Shown piece by piece: positions 31,372 to 40,294 of a DNA stretch of 64,000 bases (positions within the stretch are counted from its first letter, which is position 1; the number at the start of each line of letters is the position of its first letter). The DNA comes from Bradyrhizobium sp. 141 (GTDB lineage: Bacteria > Pseudomonadota > Alphaproteobacteria > Rhizobiales > Xanthobacteraceae). Position numbers and translations under genes: made by a program. The stretch is from NCBI RefSeq assembly GCF_023074055.1, contig NZ_JADPKR010000111.1, positions 40,588 to 104,587 of the forward strand, in the 5' to 3' direction. Below the pieces are notes generated by a model that had not been told where the DNA came from, ran no database searches, and saw only the letters and a list, made by a program, of their open reading frames with translations.

Positions 31372-33579
31372 TCAAGCGAGTAGCTTATCGAGCGTGATCG
31401 GGAAGCGGCGGATGCGCTTGCCGGTTGCGTGATAGACGGCGTTCGCGATCGCTGCAGGGACGCCAACGATGCCGATTTCGCCGAGGCCTTTGACGCCAAG
31501 CCGGTTGATATGATGGTCTCGCTCGTCGACGAAGATCACATCGATGTCGTGAATGTCGGCATTCGCGGGGATGTGGTACTCGGCGATATTGGCGTTCATG
31601 ATCCGGCCGAAGCGGTGGTCCATCGCCGTTTCCTCGTGCAGCGCCATCCCGATCCCCCAGACTACGCCGCCCATGATCTGGCTGCGGCCGGTCTTGGTGT
31701 TCAGGATCCGTCCGGCGGCGACAGCGCTTACGATCCGCGTGACGCGGATAACGCCGAGTTGCTCGTCGACCCTCACCTCGGCAAACACGGCCGAATGGGT
31801 GTTGCGGGCGTGCGACTTGTCCTCCGCGAAGTGATTGAGCTTCTGCTTCTCCAGCCGCTCGAGCTTGCCGTGACGCATGGCATCGGTGATCGAAACCGCG
31901 CGGCTCTTCTCGCCATCTTTTGCGATCGTGCCGTCGACCAGGACGACATCGGCTGCATCGACGCCGGCGAGGGGCGAAGAGGGCATCGTACTGGCGAGAA
32001 GCGCGAGCTCCCGGCGAATGTCCTCGGCCGCTTCCAGCACCGCATGCGCGCTCGAAGCAGCCATCCAGGAGCCGCCTTCGACGGGAGCTTGCGGCAAGGT
32101 TGAGTCGGCAAGCCTCACGTCGATGTTCTCGATTGGTAGCCCAAGTGCATCGGCCGCCACCTGCGCGACGATGGTATAGGTGCCGGTACCGATGTCAGAC
32201 GCCGCGCAGGATACCTCGGCATGACCATTGGCGGACAGCACGATGCGGACTGCGACCGGCATCTGCAACGCCTCCCAGACGCCTGTCGCCATGCTCCAAC
32301 CGACCAGCTCCTTGCCATCACGCATCGCGCGTGGCGTGGGATTGCGTCTGTTCCAGCCGAAGGCTTCCGCGCCGCGAGCATAGCATGCGCGCAACTGCTT
32401 GCTGGTGTAGGGCAGGTCTTCGCTCTGGTCGCTATCCGAGTAGCACTTCAGGCGCAGTTCGATCGGGTCGAGCTTGAGCGCGACGGCCAGCTCGTCCATG
32501 GCGCATTCGAGCGCGCAGACGCCGGAAGCCGCGCCGGGCGCGCGCATGTCGGAGGGCGTTGAAACGTCGAGGCGGACGAGCTTATGGGAATAGCGGCTGT
32601 TTGGGCTCTTGTAGAGCTGTTCCGCCCAGCCGGTGTCGTTGCGCGCGAAATCCTCGTAGCACGAGGTGATAGCCGTAGCCTCGTGTGTGACCGCATCTAA
32701 CGTGCCGTCAGGCTTCGCGCCGAGTCCGAGGTGTTCGATCGTCGCTGGCCGGTGACCGAGCCCGTACATCTGCTGTCGCGTCAGCACGACGCGAACGGAC
32801 CGCTTCAGAGCCAGGGCGCCAAGCGTTGCCAGCACCACCTGGTATTGCGGCCGCAGGCCGGAGCCGAACGCACCGCCGACATAGGGCGAGAGCACGCGAA
32901 TGTCATCAGGCTTCTTGCCGAACACGTTGCATAGATATCTGTGGACGTTCTGAACGCCTTGCGTCTTGTCGTAGACTGTGAGCCGGCCGTTGCCGTCCCA
33001 GACGACCGTGGTGGCATAGAGCTCCATCGGATTGTGATGCTCGGTCGGAATGAAGTAGTCTGCCTCGTGCCGCACGGCCGATGCTGCAAGCGCGCCTGCG
33101 GCGTCACCGCGCGGCTTGTGCGGCTGCTTCACCTCGGCGGCCTTCCCGCGCTCAGCTTCGAGGTCGGTCGCAAAGGCTTGCTCTTCCTGATATCCGACAC
33201 GCACCAGCGTCGCGGCGAACTTTGCGGTTTCCCAATCCTCTGCCACGACCAGAGCGATCGGCTGGCCGTTGAACTTGACGCCGTCGTCGTAGAGCGGCCG
33301 GAATGGAGATCCCTCTTCCGGGGCCACTTCGTCCTTCCAGGCTTCGTCCTTGCCAGCGAGCGGCGGGCGATGCGCATGCGTGAGCACGTCGAGCACCCCC
33401 TTCACCTTGAGCGCCTGGCTGGTGTCGAGGCGAGCGATGCGCCCGCGCGGAATGGTAGCCTCAACGACGAAACCATGGAGGAGCCGGTCAGCCGCGAATT
33501 CGCCGGCGTATTTGGCAGCCCCGGTGACCTTGGCCCGGCCGTCGACCCGGGACGTTGATGTTCCGACATAGGCGTTCAT
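31372..33579 (-). CDS. paoC: PaoC/YagR-like molybdenum-cofactor subunit of aldehyde oxidoreductase
   Basis: This 735-residue large subunit is of the xanthine oxidase family, in the YagR/PaoC branch. Motifs are GRAKVTGAAKYAGEFAAD (residues 14-31), LSPYVGGAFGSGLRPQYQ, MRAPGAASGVCALECAMDEL and DIGTGTYTIVAQVAADALGL. The catalytic Glu loop is KGLGEIGIVGVPAAIANA near the C-terminus. It is the third gene of the set after the 2Fe-2S and FAD subunits, 7 nt after the FAD gene. It likely oxidises aromatic aldehydes to acids. No PaoD-type cofactor-insertion gene follows; the next DNA is a broken small gene. Confidence 0.85.
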   Translation of the reverse strand: MNAYVGTSTSRVDGRAKVTGAAKYAGEFAADRLLHGFVVEATIPRGRIARLDTSQALKVKGVLDVLTHAHRPPLAGKDEAWKDEVAPEEGSPFRPLYDDGVKFNGQPIALVVAEDWETAKFAATLVRVGYQEEQAFATDLEAERGKAAEVKQPHKPRGDAAGALAASAVRHEADYFIPTEHHNPMELYATTVVWDGNGRLTVYDKTQGVQNVHRYLCNVFGKKPDDIRVLSPYVGGAFGSGLRPQYQVVLATLGALALKRSVRVVLTRQQMYGLGHRPATIEHLGLGAKPDGTLDAVTHEATAITSCYEDFARNDTGWAEQLYKSPNSRYSHKLVRLDVSTPSDMRAPGAASGVCALECAMDELAVALKLDPIELRLKCYSDSDQSEDLPYTSKQLRACYARGAEAFGWNRRNPTPRAMRDGKELVGWSMATGVWEALQMPVAVRIVLSANGHAEVSCAASDIGTGTYTIVAQVAADALGLPIENIDVRLADSTLPQAPVEGGSWMAASSAHAVLEAAEDIRRELALLASTMPSSPLAGVDAADVVLVDGTIAKDGEKSRAVSITDAMRHGKLERLEKQKLNHFAEDKSHARNTHSAVFAEVRVDEQLGVIRVTRIVSAVAAGRILNTKTGRSQIMGGVVWGIGMALHEETAMDHRFGRIMNANIAEYHIPANADIHDIDVIFVDERDHHINRLGVKGLGEIGIVGVPAAIANAVYHATGKRIRRFPITLDKLLA

Positions 33580-33586
33580 CGGTCCC

Positions 33587-34603
33587 TCACGCGATCTTCT
33601 TGTGGGCCTGCGATTGCGGTGTGGCGCTTGCGGCCTGCGTCAACGTCCGGACGATGGCGCGGCGCGCGAGCTCGATTTTGAAGCCATTATGCGCATGGGC
33701 TCTTGCCCCCTGCAGCAGGAGGTCCGCAGCGCGAGAGAAATGTTCCAGCGTTGCCGCATGGCCGCGCAATGCCGTTTCGGCCTCAAGGCTGCGCCAGGGT
33801 TTGTGGGCCACGCCGCCGAGCGCGACACGCGCCTCTCTGATCGCGTTGCCGTCCAGTTCGAGCGCAGCCGCGACCGAGACCAGGGCGAAGGCATAGGACA
33901 GCCGGTCGCGGATCTTCAGGTAGCTGTAGTTGCGGCCAAAGCCGCGCGGCGGCAGTTCGATCGCCGTGATGATCTCGCCGACCTCGAGATTGGTATCGAC
34001 ATGCGGCGTGTCGCCAGGGAGCCGATGGAAATCGGTCAGCGCCATAGTGCGTTCGCCGGATGGACCTGCGATGTGCACGAGCGCGCCGAGCGCGGCCAAC
34101 GCCACGCTCATGTCCGACGGATTGGTGGCGATGCAGGAGACGCTTGTGCCGAGGATCGCATGGTTGCGGTTTAGGCCGTCGATCGCCGAGCAGCCGCTGC
34201 CGGGAGCTCGCTTGTTGCAGGGCGTCGCCGTGTCATAGAAGTAGGCGCAACGCGTTCTCTGCATCAGATTGCCGCCGACGGAGGCCATGTTGCGCAGTTG
34301 TGCCGAGGCGCCGGCCAGGATGGCGCTGGCGAGCAACGGGTAGCGCTGCTCGATCAGCGGATGGTAGGCAAGGTCCGAGTTCGGCACCAAGGCGCCGATG
34401 CGCAGGCCACCGTCGGGTGTCTCCTCGATCTTGCGGAGCGGCAGGCGCGAAACGTCGATCAGCCGGGACGGCACTTCGACATTCTCCTTCATCAGGTCGA
34501 TCAGGTTCGTGCCGCCGGCGATGAGCTTGGCGCCGGGATGGGCGGTGAGCAGGAGGATCGCATCGGCGACGTCGCTGGCGCGGGAATATTGGAAATTGAT
34601 CAT
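33587..34603 (-). CDS. paoB: PaoB/YagS-like FAD subunit of aldehyde oxidoreductase
   Basis: This 338-residue FAD subunit has AGGTNLIDLMKE (FAD loop 1, about residues 31-42) and MASVGGNLMQRTRC (FAD loop 2). It also has an additional Cys-rich insert, RCAYFYDTATPCNKRAPGSG, where E. coli PaoB binds a [4Fe-4S] cluster. This insert separates PaoB from CoxM-type subunits such as that at 2683. The start overlaps the 2Fe-2S gene stop by 4 nt (ATGA). Confidence 0.85.
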   Translation of the reverse strand: MINFQYSRASDVADAILLLTAHPGAKLIAGGTNLIDLMKENVEVPSRLIDVSRLPLRKIEETPDGGLRIGALVPNSDLAYHPLIEQRYPLLASAILAGASAQLRNMASVGGNLMQRTRCAYFYDTATPCNKRAPGSGCSAIDGLNRNHAILGTSVSCIATNPSDMSVALAALGALVHIAGPSGERTMALTDFHRLPGDTPHVDTNLEVGEIITAIELPPRGFGRNYSYLKIRDRLSYAFALVSVAAALELDGNAIREARVALGGVAHKPWRSLEAETALRGHAATLEHFSRAADLLLQGARAHAHNGFKIELARRAIVRTLTQAASATPQSQAHKKIA

Positions 34604-35091
34604 GGCCGCCCCATTGCCTGCTGGATGGCAGCGATGATGTTCGGATAGGCACCGCAGCGGCAGAGATTGCCGCTCATCAGCTCCCGGATCTCGTCAGAAT
34701 CTTTGGCGCGGCCTTCGGCCAGGAGTCCGGTCGCGGAACAAATCTGTCCGGGCGTGCAATAGCCGCACTGGAAGGCGTCGTGATCGATGAAGGCCTGTTG
34801 CAGGGGATGCAGCGCGCCATCCCGGGCAAGTCCCTCGATTGTCGTGATCTCCGCGCCGTCCTTCATGACGGCGAGCGTCAGGCAGGAATTGACCCGTCGG
34901 CCGTCGACCAGAACGGTGCAGGCGCCGCATTGGCCGTGATCACAACCTTTCTTGGTCCCAGTCAGCGCGAGATGTTCGCGCAGAGCGTCGAGGAGTGTGG
35001 TCCAGGGCACGAGGTCAAGCGTGCGCCTGTTACCATTGACGATAAGGTTGATCGGAATGCGGTCGGGAATTTGATTTGCGGCATCGGCCAT
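34600..35091 (-). CDS. paoA: PaoA/YagT-like [2Fe-2S] subunit of aldehyde oxidoreductase
   Basis: This 163-residue small subunit has a first cluster motif, GCDHGQCGACTVLVDG (about residues 49-64), and second-cluster motifs CGYCTPGQIC and CRCGAYPNI. The ATG at 35091 gives the protein no Tat signal peptide, whereas E. coli PaoA has one, so this enzyme should be cytoplasmic. A longer upstream frame exists but shows no RRxFLK motif. An EcfG-like promoter lies 86 nt upstream. Confidence 0.85.
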   Translation of the reverse strand: MADAANQIPDRIPINLIVNGNRRTLDLVPWTTLLDALREHLALTGTKKGCDHGQCGACTVLVDGRRVNSCLTLAVMKDGAEITTIEGLARDGALHPLQQAFIDHDAFQCGYCTPGQICSATGLLAEGRAKDSDEIRELMSGNLCRCGAYPNIIAAIQQAMGRP

Positions 35092-35517
35092 GTCTCTTCC
35101 CCTGAGATGGAGGCCCAGCCGAGTGGTTGCATATGCTGACGCGGGTGCGCGTCGTCTCCGCTGGCCAATAGCGCCCAACGGACGGCCAGCCGCTTGGTTC
35201 CATGCCGGGAATCCCTTCCAATGACGCCGCCAGCGCTTCGCCCCGCCGAAAACCCCGACGGCAAACGTGGGGTGGCTGCTTGGGCAACCATGATACCCGC
35301 AGGTCGAGCATCGAGCCGCCCGCAACCACCGAGGGCTTTGATAGCAACCAGCCGATGTGACTTCGGCAGGTGCATTGTCGGCAGCAACAGAAGCCCTTGC
35401 GAAGAGCGGGCGCGGATGTAAAATCTCGGCAGTTTCTTTGAATTGTTAGCATTCGTGAATTCGCGAGCGTTGGACGCTCTCTAAAACTTTAAGATTGTTC
35501 TTCGCTGGGGGTCTCTT
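35092..35517. other. Intergenic region between paoA and the small protein at 35518
   Basis: No gene is recognised in these 426 bp. They contain the paoABC promoter (listed separately). Confidence 0.5.
35177..35201 (-). promoter_or_regulatory. EcfG-type general stress promoter candidate upstream of paoABC
   Basis: On the minus strand GGAAC (35201-35197), 17 bp, GTT (35179-35177), 86 nt before the paoA ATG. Confidence 0.5.
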
Positions 35518-35718
35518 ATGTTCGACTCCGTTACCACCGCGCTTTTACGTGCGGTTCTTGATGAGGTCTGTGAAAGCGTTTCGCGAGACCAGACCGGCAC
35601 CCGCACCCACGTGGCCTCAAAGATTTTGGAGGCTGCCACGAGAGGCGACACCTCACCGGATGACTTGAGGCAGGTTGGCCGCAAAGCCCTCTCCGAAGCG
35701 CCGACAATGTGGCGGTAG
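35518..35718 (+). CDS. Small conserved rhizobial protein
   Basis: This 66-residue protein (FDSVTTALLRAVLDEVCESV at the start, HVASKILEAATRGD in the middle) matches a common short rhizobial type without known function. The ATG follows GGGGGTCTCTT, a weak ribosome site. The next gene starts 17 nt after its stop. Confidence 0.65.
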   Translation: MFDSVTTALLRAVLDEVCESVSRDQTGTRTHVASKILEAATRGDTSPDDLRQVGRKALSEAPTMWR

Positions 35719-35734
35719 TCGTGGAGGGGTCGGG

Positions 35735-36187
35735 GTGAATCTCCAGGTCACTGTCCTGAAGATCCTAGTGAGCTATCCCGATGGCTTCGCTCTCATGGCG
35801 GAGCTCAAACGTGATATGGCGATATTGGCAACGAGCGGGCCGGAATGGACAGAGCGCACCAAACGGCTGGCATCGCGCATGCCTAACTTGGACATTTTTT
35901 CCCAAGGGCTCATTGAGCGAACAGGCGGTGGCTGGCGAATAACTGACAACGGACGCGCCGCGCTTGAACTCATGGAAGCGCGGCCGGCCGCTGCAGATCC
36001 GACGGTCGGAGAACGCTTGGTCGGCCGCTCCAAACCCGCAACGCCTTCGTTGTCGCTACCGCTTGAGAGGGGGCGGTGTCGGAGCGGACACCGTCAGCGT
36101 CGACGCGCCGCCGGGGAGGAGTACTGTCGAACGCTTCCTAAGGGAGGCGATGTCGAAGGTGCGATAGGTTCGTCTCGTCAGCGATGA
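35735..36187 (+). CDS. Small winged-helix-like protein of rhizobia
   Basis: This protein of about 150 residues starts at GTG 35735, with GAGGGG upstream. The conserved part is NLQVTVLKILVSYPDGFALM (residues 2-21), then WTERTKRLASRMPNLDIFSQ and GGWRITDNGRAALELMEARP. The last of these looks like the wing of a winged helix. The final 60 residues are basic and irregular and may be out of frame relative to relatives. Such proteins are abundant in Bradyrhizobium. Role unknown. Confidence 0.65.
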   Translation: MNLQVTVLKILVSYPDGFALMAELKRDMAILATSGPEWTERTKRLASRMPNLDIFSQGLIERTGGGWRITDNGRAALELMEARPAAADPTVGERLVGRSKPATPSLSLPLERGRCRSGHRQRRRAAGEEYCRTLPKGGDVEGAIGSSRQR

Positions 36188-36522
36188 AGAACAGCGTAAG
36201 CTGGCACGTCGCTCCGTCTGCTTTCTTCTGCCGGAGTTAAGCCGAGGGCGATCTTAGTCATGGCTCAGTTAAACAGATGTTCGTCGACGAAATGCGCGGC
36301 GCCTTCCTTTGGCTGCCCCCACGTTTGTGGCGACGAGCGACGAACTTGATGCTCATCCAGGATGTGACCCTGAGAACGCATATTTCGAAGTCTTCGTCCC
36401 AGCGCTGATGCGCTTAGTATTCGTCTCCTTGGTTGCAGTTAACTCAAATTGGTCCATGATGGATTGGATCGATCCATGAGCCTGCATAAAGGAGCGGAAT
36501 TTTCCACGCCTCAGATCCTTGT
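36188..36522. other. 335-bp stretch without a recognisable gene, downstream of integrase A
   Basis: Neither strand shows a known family. It is the junction between the stress block and the integrase of the left island. Confidence 0.5.
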
Positions 36523-37878
36523 TCAATTTGAGCAATCGGCCTGGGGTACATCTTGCTTTCGATCGGAAGCGATCCATTGAGTTGCTCGTCGGTTACCACC
36601 TCTTCCAAGCCAATCGTGAAGCGAAATCTCTTGGGTCATCGATGCTCCCAACGCAGCAAATACGGCGCTGCTGATTGCCTGCTGCTGGCTACGTAGGTGG
36701 TCTTCGAGAAGCTTGTGCCGCGTAATGTAGCCTCCGTTTACACCCGGAATGGCATGGTTCATCAAGAGCTTGGCGTCGATCTCCGAGACACCCGCTGCCG
36801 TTGCGATCGTACGGAAGGTTTGACGGAGGTCGTTTCCCCACTTCGATAGCATCTCACGGTCCTCTTTCGTTTCCGCCAAATGGCCTGACGTGCTATCGGC
36901 CGGAAAAACCCACTCTCGTGCTTGCACAGGGTACATCTGTCTACCGCACCGGATTGCGCGGATGAGGCAAAGGATCATCTGACGCGACAAGAGAATGTCG
37001 AAGGCTTTCTTCTTTCCGCCCTTTGGTTTGGGAATATGTAGCGCGCGTCGCCGAAAATCGATGTGTTCCGGCTTGGCTTCCTGGAGCGCGGTAGGCCGAG
37101 AACCGCAAAGGAGAGTGAAGAGGTGGAACTCTCTACGGACGGGGTTGTCGATGGCAGCGAGCTGCGCAAACCAACCTTTAAGATCGGCTGATCCCATCCC
37201 GGTGTTGCGGCGCTCCTCCACATTCCAGTCGACCGCATCGGCCGGATTATCTGACGGCAACGACCTGTTCGTCTTCCGAGCATGATTGTAGATGGCCCGC
37301 AGGGTGCGCATGCTGCCATTGGCCATGTACGGCCCATTCTCGTTTGTGACTTCATCGTGTTTCTTGGCCACACGAGCTGGATCGGTTGCGAGCTCATGGA
37401 GGGTGGTGTCGAGCCATTCTGCAAAGATTCGTTCGACGTGGTCGCGGTAGCCCTCGACGGTCTTTTCGCTGCGGTTCTTCCGGATTAGATGCGCCTCGAG
37501 GTACCGCTCCCAGGCCTGCCTGAGAGTGATGCTCGCGGTTGTGCCGCCACTTTCCATCGCCGGAGTCGGGCTCGTCTCTTCGGCTGGCTTGTTCTCCTTC
37601 GGATGCCGTCCCCGGCTGATCTGCGCCAAGTATTCCTTGGCAGTGGCGCGGGCGGCTCGGGTCGACATCTCACTAGCATCGCCAATGGAAACCCTAATGG
37701 ATGAAGCCCGCTTGCCGCCCCGCCTGAGGTCACCTTGGACGGTAAACGTTCTTCGCCGCTTTCCAATGACCACGAAAAAGCCCTTCAATTCGGTATCACG
37801 CGCTAGGTACCAGCCTTCCTTCGGAGCGGGTAATTGAGCGATTGTCTTGTCGGTGAGAGAAATTCGAATATCGGTCAT
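36523..37878 (-). CDS. Tyrosine recombinase / integrase A
   Basis: This 451-residue phage-type integrase is in the group that uses tRNA 3' ends. The N-terminal arm-binding domain reads YLARDTELKGFFVVIGKRRR (about residues 23-42). The core-binding domain follows at about 120-220 (LRQAWERYLEAHLIRKNRSE). The catalytic domain has the first Arg in LLCGSRPTALQEAKPEHID. The second-Arg box reads NDLRQTFRTIATAAG, with Gln where HDLRRTF is usual. The tyrosine region is LLMNHAIPGVNGGYITRH. It lies 174 nt from a tRNA-Lys 3' fragment (38053-38102). It is a close paralogue of the broken gene at 54597-56010 but is itself intact. Confidence 0.88.
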   Translation of the reverse strand: MTDIRISLTDKTIAQLPAPKEGWYLARDTELKGFFVVIGKRRRTFTVQGDLRRGGKRASSIRVSIGDASEMSTRAARATAKEYLAQISRGRHPKENKPAEETSPTPAMESGGTTASITLRQAWERYLEAHLIRKNRSEKTVEGYRDHVERIFAEWLDTTLHELATDPARVAKKHDEVTNENGPYMANGSMRTLRAIYNHARKTNRSLPSDNPADAVDWNVEERRNTGMGSADLKGWFAQLAAIDNPVRREFHLFTLLCGSRPTALQEAKPEHIDFRRRALHIPKPKGGKKKAFDILLSRQMILCLIRAIRCGRQMYPVQAREWVFPADSTSGHLAETKEDREMLSKWGNDLRQTFRTIATAAGVSEIDAKLLMNHAIPGVNGGYITRHKLLEDHLRSQQQAISSAVFAALGASMTQEISLHDWLGRGGNRRATQWIASDRKQDVPQADCSN

Positions 37879-38052
37879 GACGAGAGTCCACGGCCGCCAA
37901 AACGGTTTTCAAACGGTGTTGGCGGATTGAGCAGTTGGAAGGTTTGGGTTCGACGGAGCGCGAAATTATGCGAGAAGAGCCTATAAACAAAGGGCTTCTG
38001 AATGCATGTCGTAGCGCGGCGTGTATTTGGAAACTGCAGAGAAGGGATGGTG

Positions 38053-38102
38053 TTGAACTCTTAATCAGCGGGTCCCAGGTTCGAGCCCTGGTGCGCCCAC
38101 CA
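38053..38102 (+). repeat. Attachment site: displaced 3' end of tRNA-Lys(CTT), left copy
   Basis: These 50 bp hold the anticodon loop CTCTTAA, the T-arm GGTTCGAGCCC and the 3' end GCGCCCACCA of a tRNA-Lys(CTT). The D arm and 5' acceptor strand are missing, so it is not a gene. The identical 50 bp recur at 56186-56235. The rest of 37879-38378 holds no gene. Confidence 0.85.
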
Positions 38103-38378
38103 GATCAATGCCTTAGCGAGAAATACCGTTTGAGCAGCTGATTTTTCAAACGGTCTTCCCTATTTCCCTTGACGGCGCGAAGAGGCGTCCGACGGCGGAT
38201 GCGCCGACATCAGACGTCGGAAACGGAGAACGTCATCGAGCAATCGAGGGATTCGCTGAAAACTATTGCGGCACTGAGTGCTGACTATTTTCTCGCCGAT
38301 CAGGAAGTGCGATCCCGGAGCAAAATGCGACATCGCGGATGGCAAGCCTCGGCCAAAGCGGACTCGGCGAAATAATCG

Positions 38379-39581
38379 TTAGCTTCTTAGTGACGAAGTC
38401 AGCAGCGCCGCCGACACAAGCGAAACTGCGACGCCAATGACGCACGCGGTCCATCCAAAATGATCAAATAGCTGGCCAAGAACTTCAGTGCCGACAAGGC
38501 CGCCGAAAAAGTAGCATGCCAGATAGGTGCCGCTGGCAACGCCCCGGTTCTCCGTCGCGGCGTGCCCGACAAAGGTGGTTGCAGCGGCTTGCGCAAGAAA
38601 GGTGCCTACTCCGACGAGGACCATGCCTGTTAGCACCTCGGGCAGATGTGAGCTAAGCATCAGGGGAAGACCGAGCGCGGCAAAACCCAGCGCACTCCAG
38701 ATCGTTGGCCGGGTACCGACGCGCGTTGCGACGGTACCGGCCAGCAAAGTCGTGACGATCGATGGCGCGAACACGAAGTAAACAAAGCCGATCTCCATCA
38801 TGCCGAGCGACAGTGGCGGCCGCACCAGTACAAAGTTCACGAAAGTGAACGTGCCTATGAACGCAAACAGGATGCAGAAGCCGAGAGCATACGCCGCACG
38901 TAGCTGCGGATTCCGCCAATGCGCTATGATCGCGGTAAGCGGGGATTCCGTGATCATTGTTGCATGCATCGGCTGGACGCGCCTGATCGTGAAATAGACC
39001 AGGACCGCACCAGTCAGATTGAGTACGGCAAAGAAATAGAAGTTCCAGGACAGCCCGAGATTATCGGCAAGTGCCGCCGAAATCAGCCGGCCGACCAGAT
39101 TGCTCGCGACATTGCCCGTGATGTAGGCGGCAAAAGCGCCGCCGGCGTCCATCGCGCTGCATTGCTCTCCGAGGTAGGCGAGCGTTAGCGCAAAGGCCGA
39201 GGCCATGCATAAGCCCTGAGCGACGCGCAGAACCGTGAAGACGGTAAGGTTGGGGGCGACCGCGAGCAGGCTTGTGGGGATCGCGAGCAAGGTGAGGCTG
39301 ATCAGGATGCCCAACCGCCGGTCGATCCGTGGACTGAAAAAGCCGACGACGAGGCTCGCCGTCGCCATGCCGAAGGTGCTGGCATTCACGGCAAAGCCCA
39401 TTGCCGCTGGGGTGACGCCGTAGTGGCGGGTCAGCGACGGCAGGATCGCTTGAGTGGCGAACAGGTCGACCACGGTCAGGAAGGCGGTCAAGCCGATGAC
39501 GAATGAACGGAGCTGGACGCCTGGAGAATGTCCATGCATCTCCATTGCTGCCGGTCTTATATGTGTGGTCAGGTCGGTCAT
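38379..39581 (-). CDS. MFS transporter (YnfM-like exporter)
   Basis: This 400-residue protein has twelve predicted membrane helices. The loop between TM2 and TM3 reads FFSPRIDRRLGILISLTLLA, a variant A motif. The motif TFVNFVLVRPPLSLG and the late RGVASGTYLACYFFGG resemble the YnfM/arabinose-efflux-like MFS subgroup. The ATG at 39581 has AGGAGA upstream; a longer frame has no support. It lies downstream of the cupin gene on the same strand with a 114-nt gap and could share its promoter. Confidence 0.82.
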   Translation of the reverse strand: MTDLTTHIRPAAMEMHGHSPGVQLRSFVIGLTAFLTVVDLFATQAILPSLTRHYGVTPAAMGFAVNASTFGMATASLVVGFFSPRIDRRLGILISLTLLAIPTSLLAVAPNLTVFTVLRVAQGLCMASAFALTLAYLGEQCSAMDAGGAFAAYITGNVASNLVGRLISAALADNLGLSWNFYFFAVLNLTGAVLVYFTIRRVQPMHATMITESPLTAIIAHWRNPQLRAAYALGFCILFAFIGTFTFVNFVLVRPPLSLGMMEIGFVYFVFAPSIVTTLLAGTVATRVGTRPTIWSALGFAALGLPLMLSSHLPEVLTGMVLVGVGTFLAQAAATTFVGHAATENRGVASGTYLACYFFGGLVGTEVLGQLFDHFGWTACVIGVAVSLVSAALLTSSLRS

Positions 39582-39695
39582 GACATGACGTCTCCTGCAT
39601 AGAAGGGAGGATGTGACGCCCGGCGCGGGGCTGGCACGGGGATTCCGGGTCATCACATCCGGTAACGAGTGCGGCTGGGGGGCCGGAGGCGCTCG

Positions 39696-40178
39696 TTACA
39701 TATTGTGGTCGTGCGGGTCCTTGCGGACGTCGCCGACATAGAGAATGACGGCCTCCTTGCCGAGGTTCTTCCACCAGTGCGAGGTGCCGAACACCTCGGG
39801 CCGGAGATCACCCGCCTTGTGCACGATCGGGTCGATGCAGTTGGAGGCATATTCGACGATCTCGCCCTGCTGCACGTAGATCAGCGCCGGGCGATCGTCA
39901 TGGCTGTGCCAGGGCACGATGCCGCCGGGTTCGATGGTCAATTTGCGGAAGCGCAGCTCGCGGTCCTTGATATTGGCAGGCTGTTTCTCGAGGTTGATCG
40001 AGCCGAGCGTGACGTCGGTGACGCCGACCGGCTTATAGTCGACCATCTGCCGCGCATTCGGCTTCATCTTGTCGGCCGGGCATTCGCCGGCGGACGCGGG
40101 TTGCGCGATGAGAGTGACGGCGCCGGCCAGAGCGAGGGCAGGCCCGATCGCGCGCAAGAGTTTGGTGTTCGTGGTCAT
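39696..40178 (-). CDS. Exported cupin-domain protein
   Basis: This 160-residue protein starts with a signal peptide, LLRAIGPALALAGAVTLIA, cleaved after QPASA near residue 30. The cupin motif is EPGGIVPWHSHDDRPALIYV (about residues 84-103). The second motif is near GTSHWWKNLGKEAVIL. His residues in the first motif and SHWW support a metal-binding periplasmic cupin. An ATAG-N7-CTAT operator-like site lies 102 nt upstream. Confidence 0.8.
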   Translation of the reverse strand: MTTNTKLLRAIGPALALAGAVTLIAQPASAGECPADKMKPNARQMVDYKPVGVTDVTLGSINLEKQPANIKDRELRFRKLTIEPGGIVPWHSHDDRPALIYVQQGEIVEYASNCIDPIVHKAGDLRPEVFGTSHWWKNLGKEAVILYVGDVRKDPHDHNM

Positions 40179-40279
40179 CTATGTGTCTCCTCTGTTGGCC
40201 GCGACCTCCGGTCACCGGCTATGGCCTCAGCATCGTCGAAATGGCGTGCGTGATGAAATGCCCTCTCGCTCTTGAGACG

Positions 40280-40294
40280 ATAGCGTGTCGCTAT
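40280..40294. promoter_or_regulatory. LysR-type operator candidate upstream of the cupin gene
   Basis: ATAG (40280-40283), N7, CTAT (40291-40294). It is the same motif as in the 42.2-kb and 45.9-kb promoter regions of this island. Confidence 0.5.

Noticed and set aside
38053..38102. Complete tRNA-Lys gene
   Set aside because: Only the anticodon loop, T arm and 3' end are present here and at 56186-56235. The D arm and 5' acceptor strand are missing.
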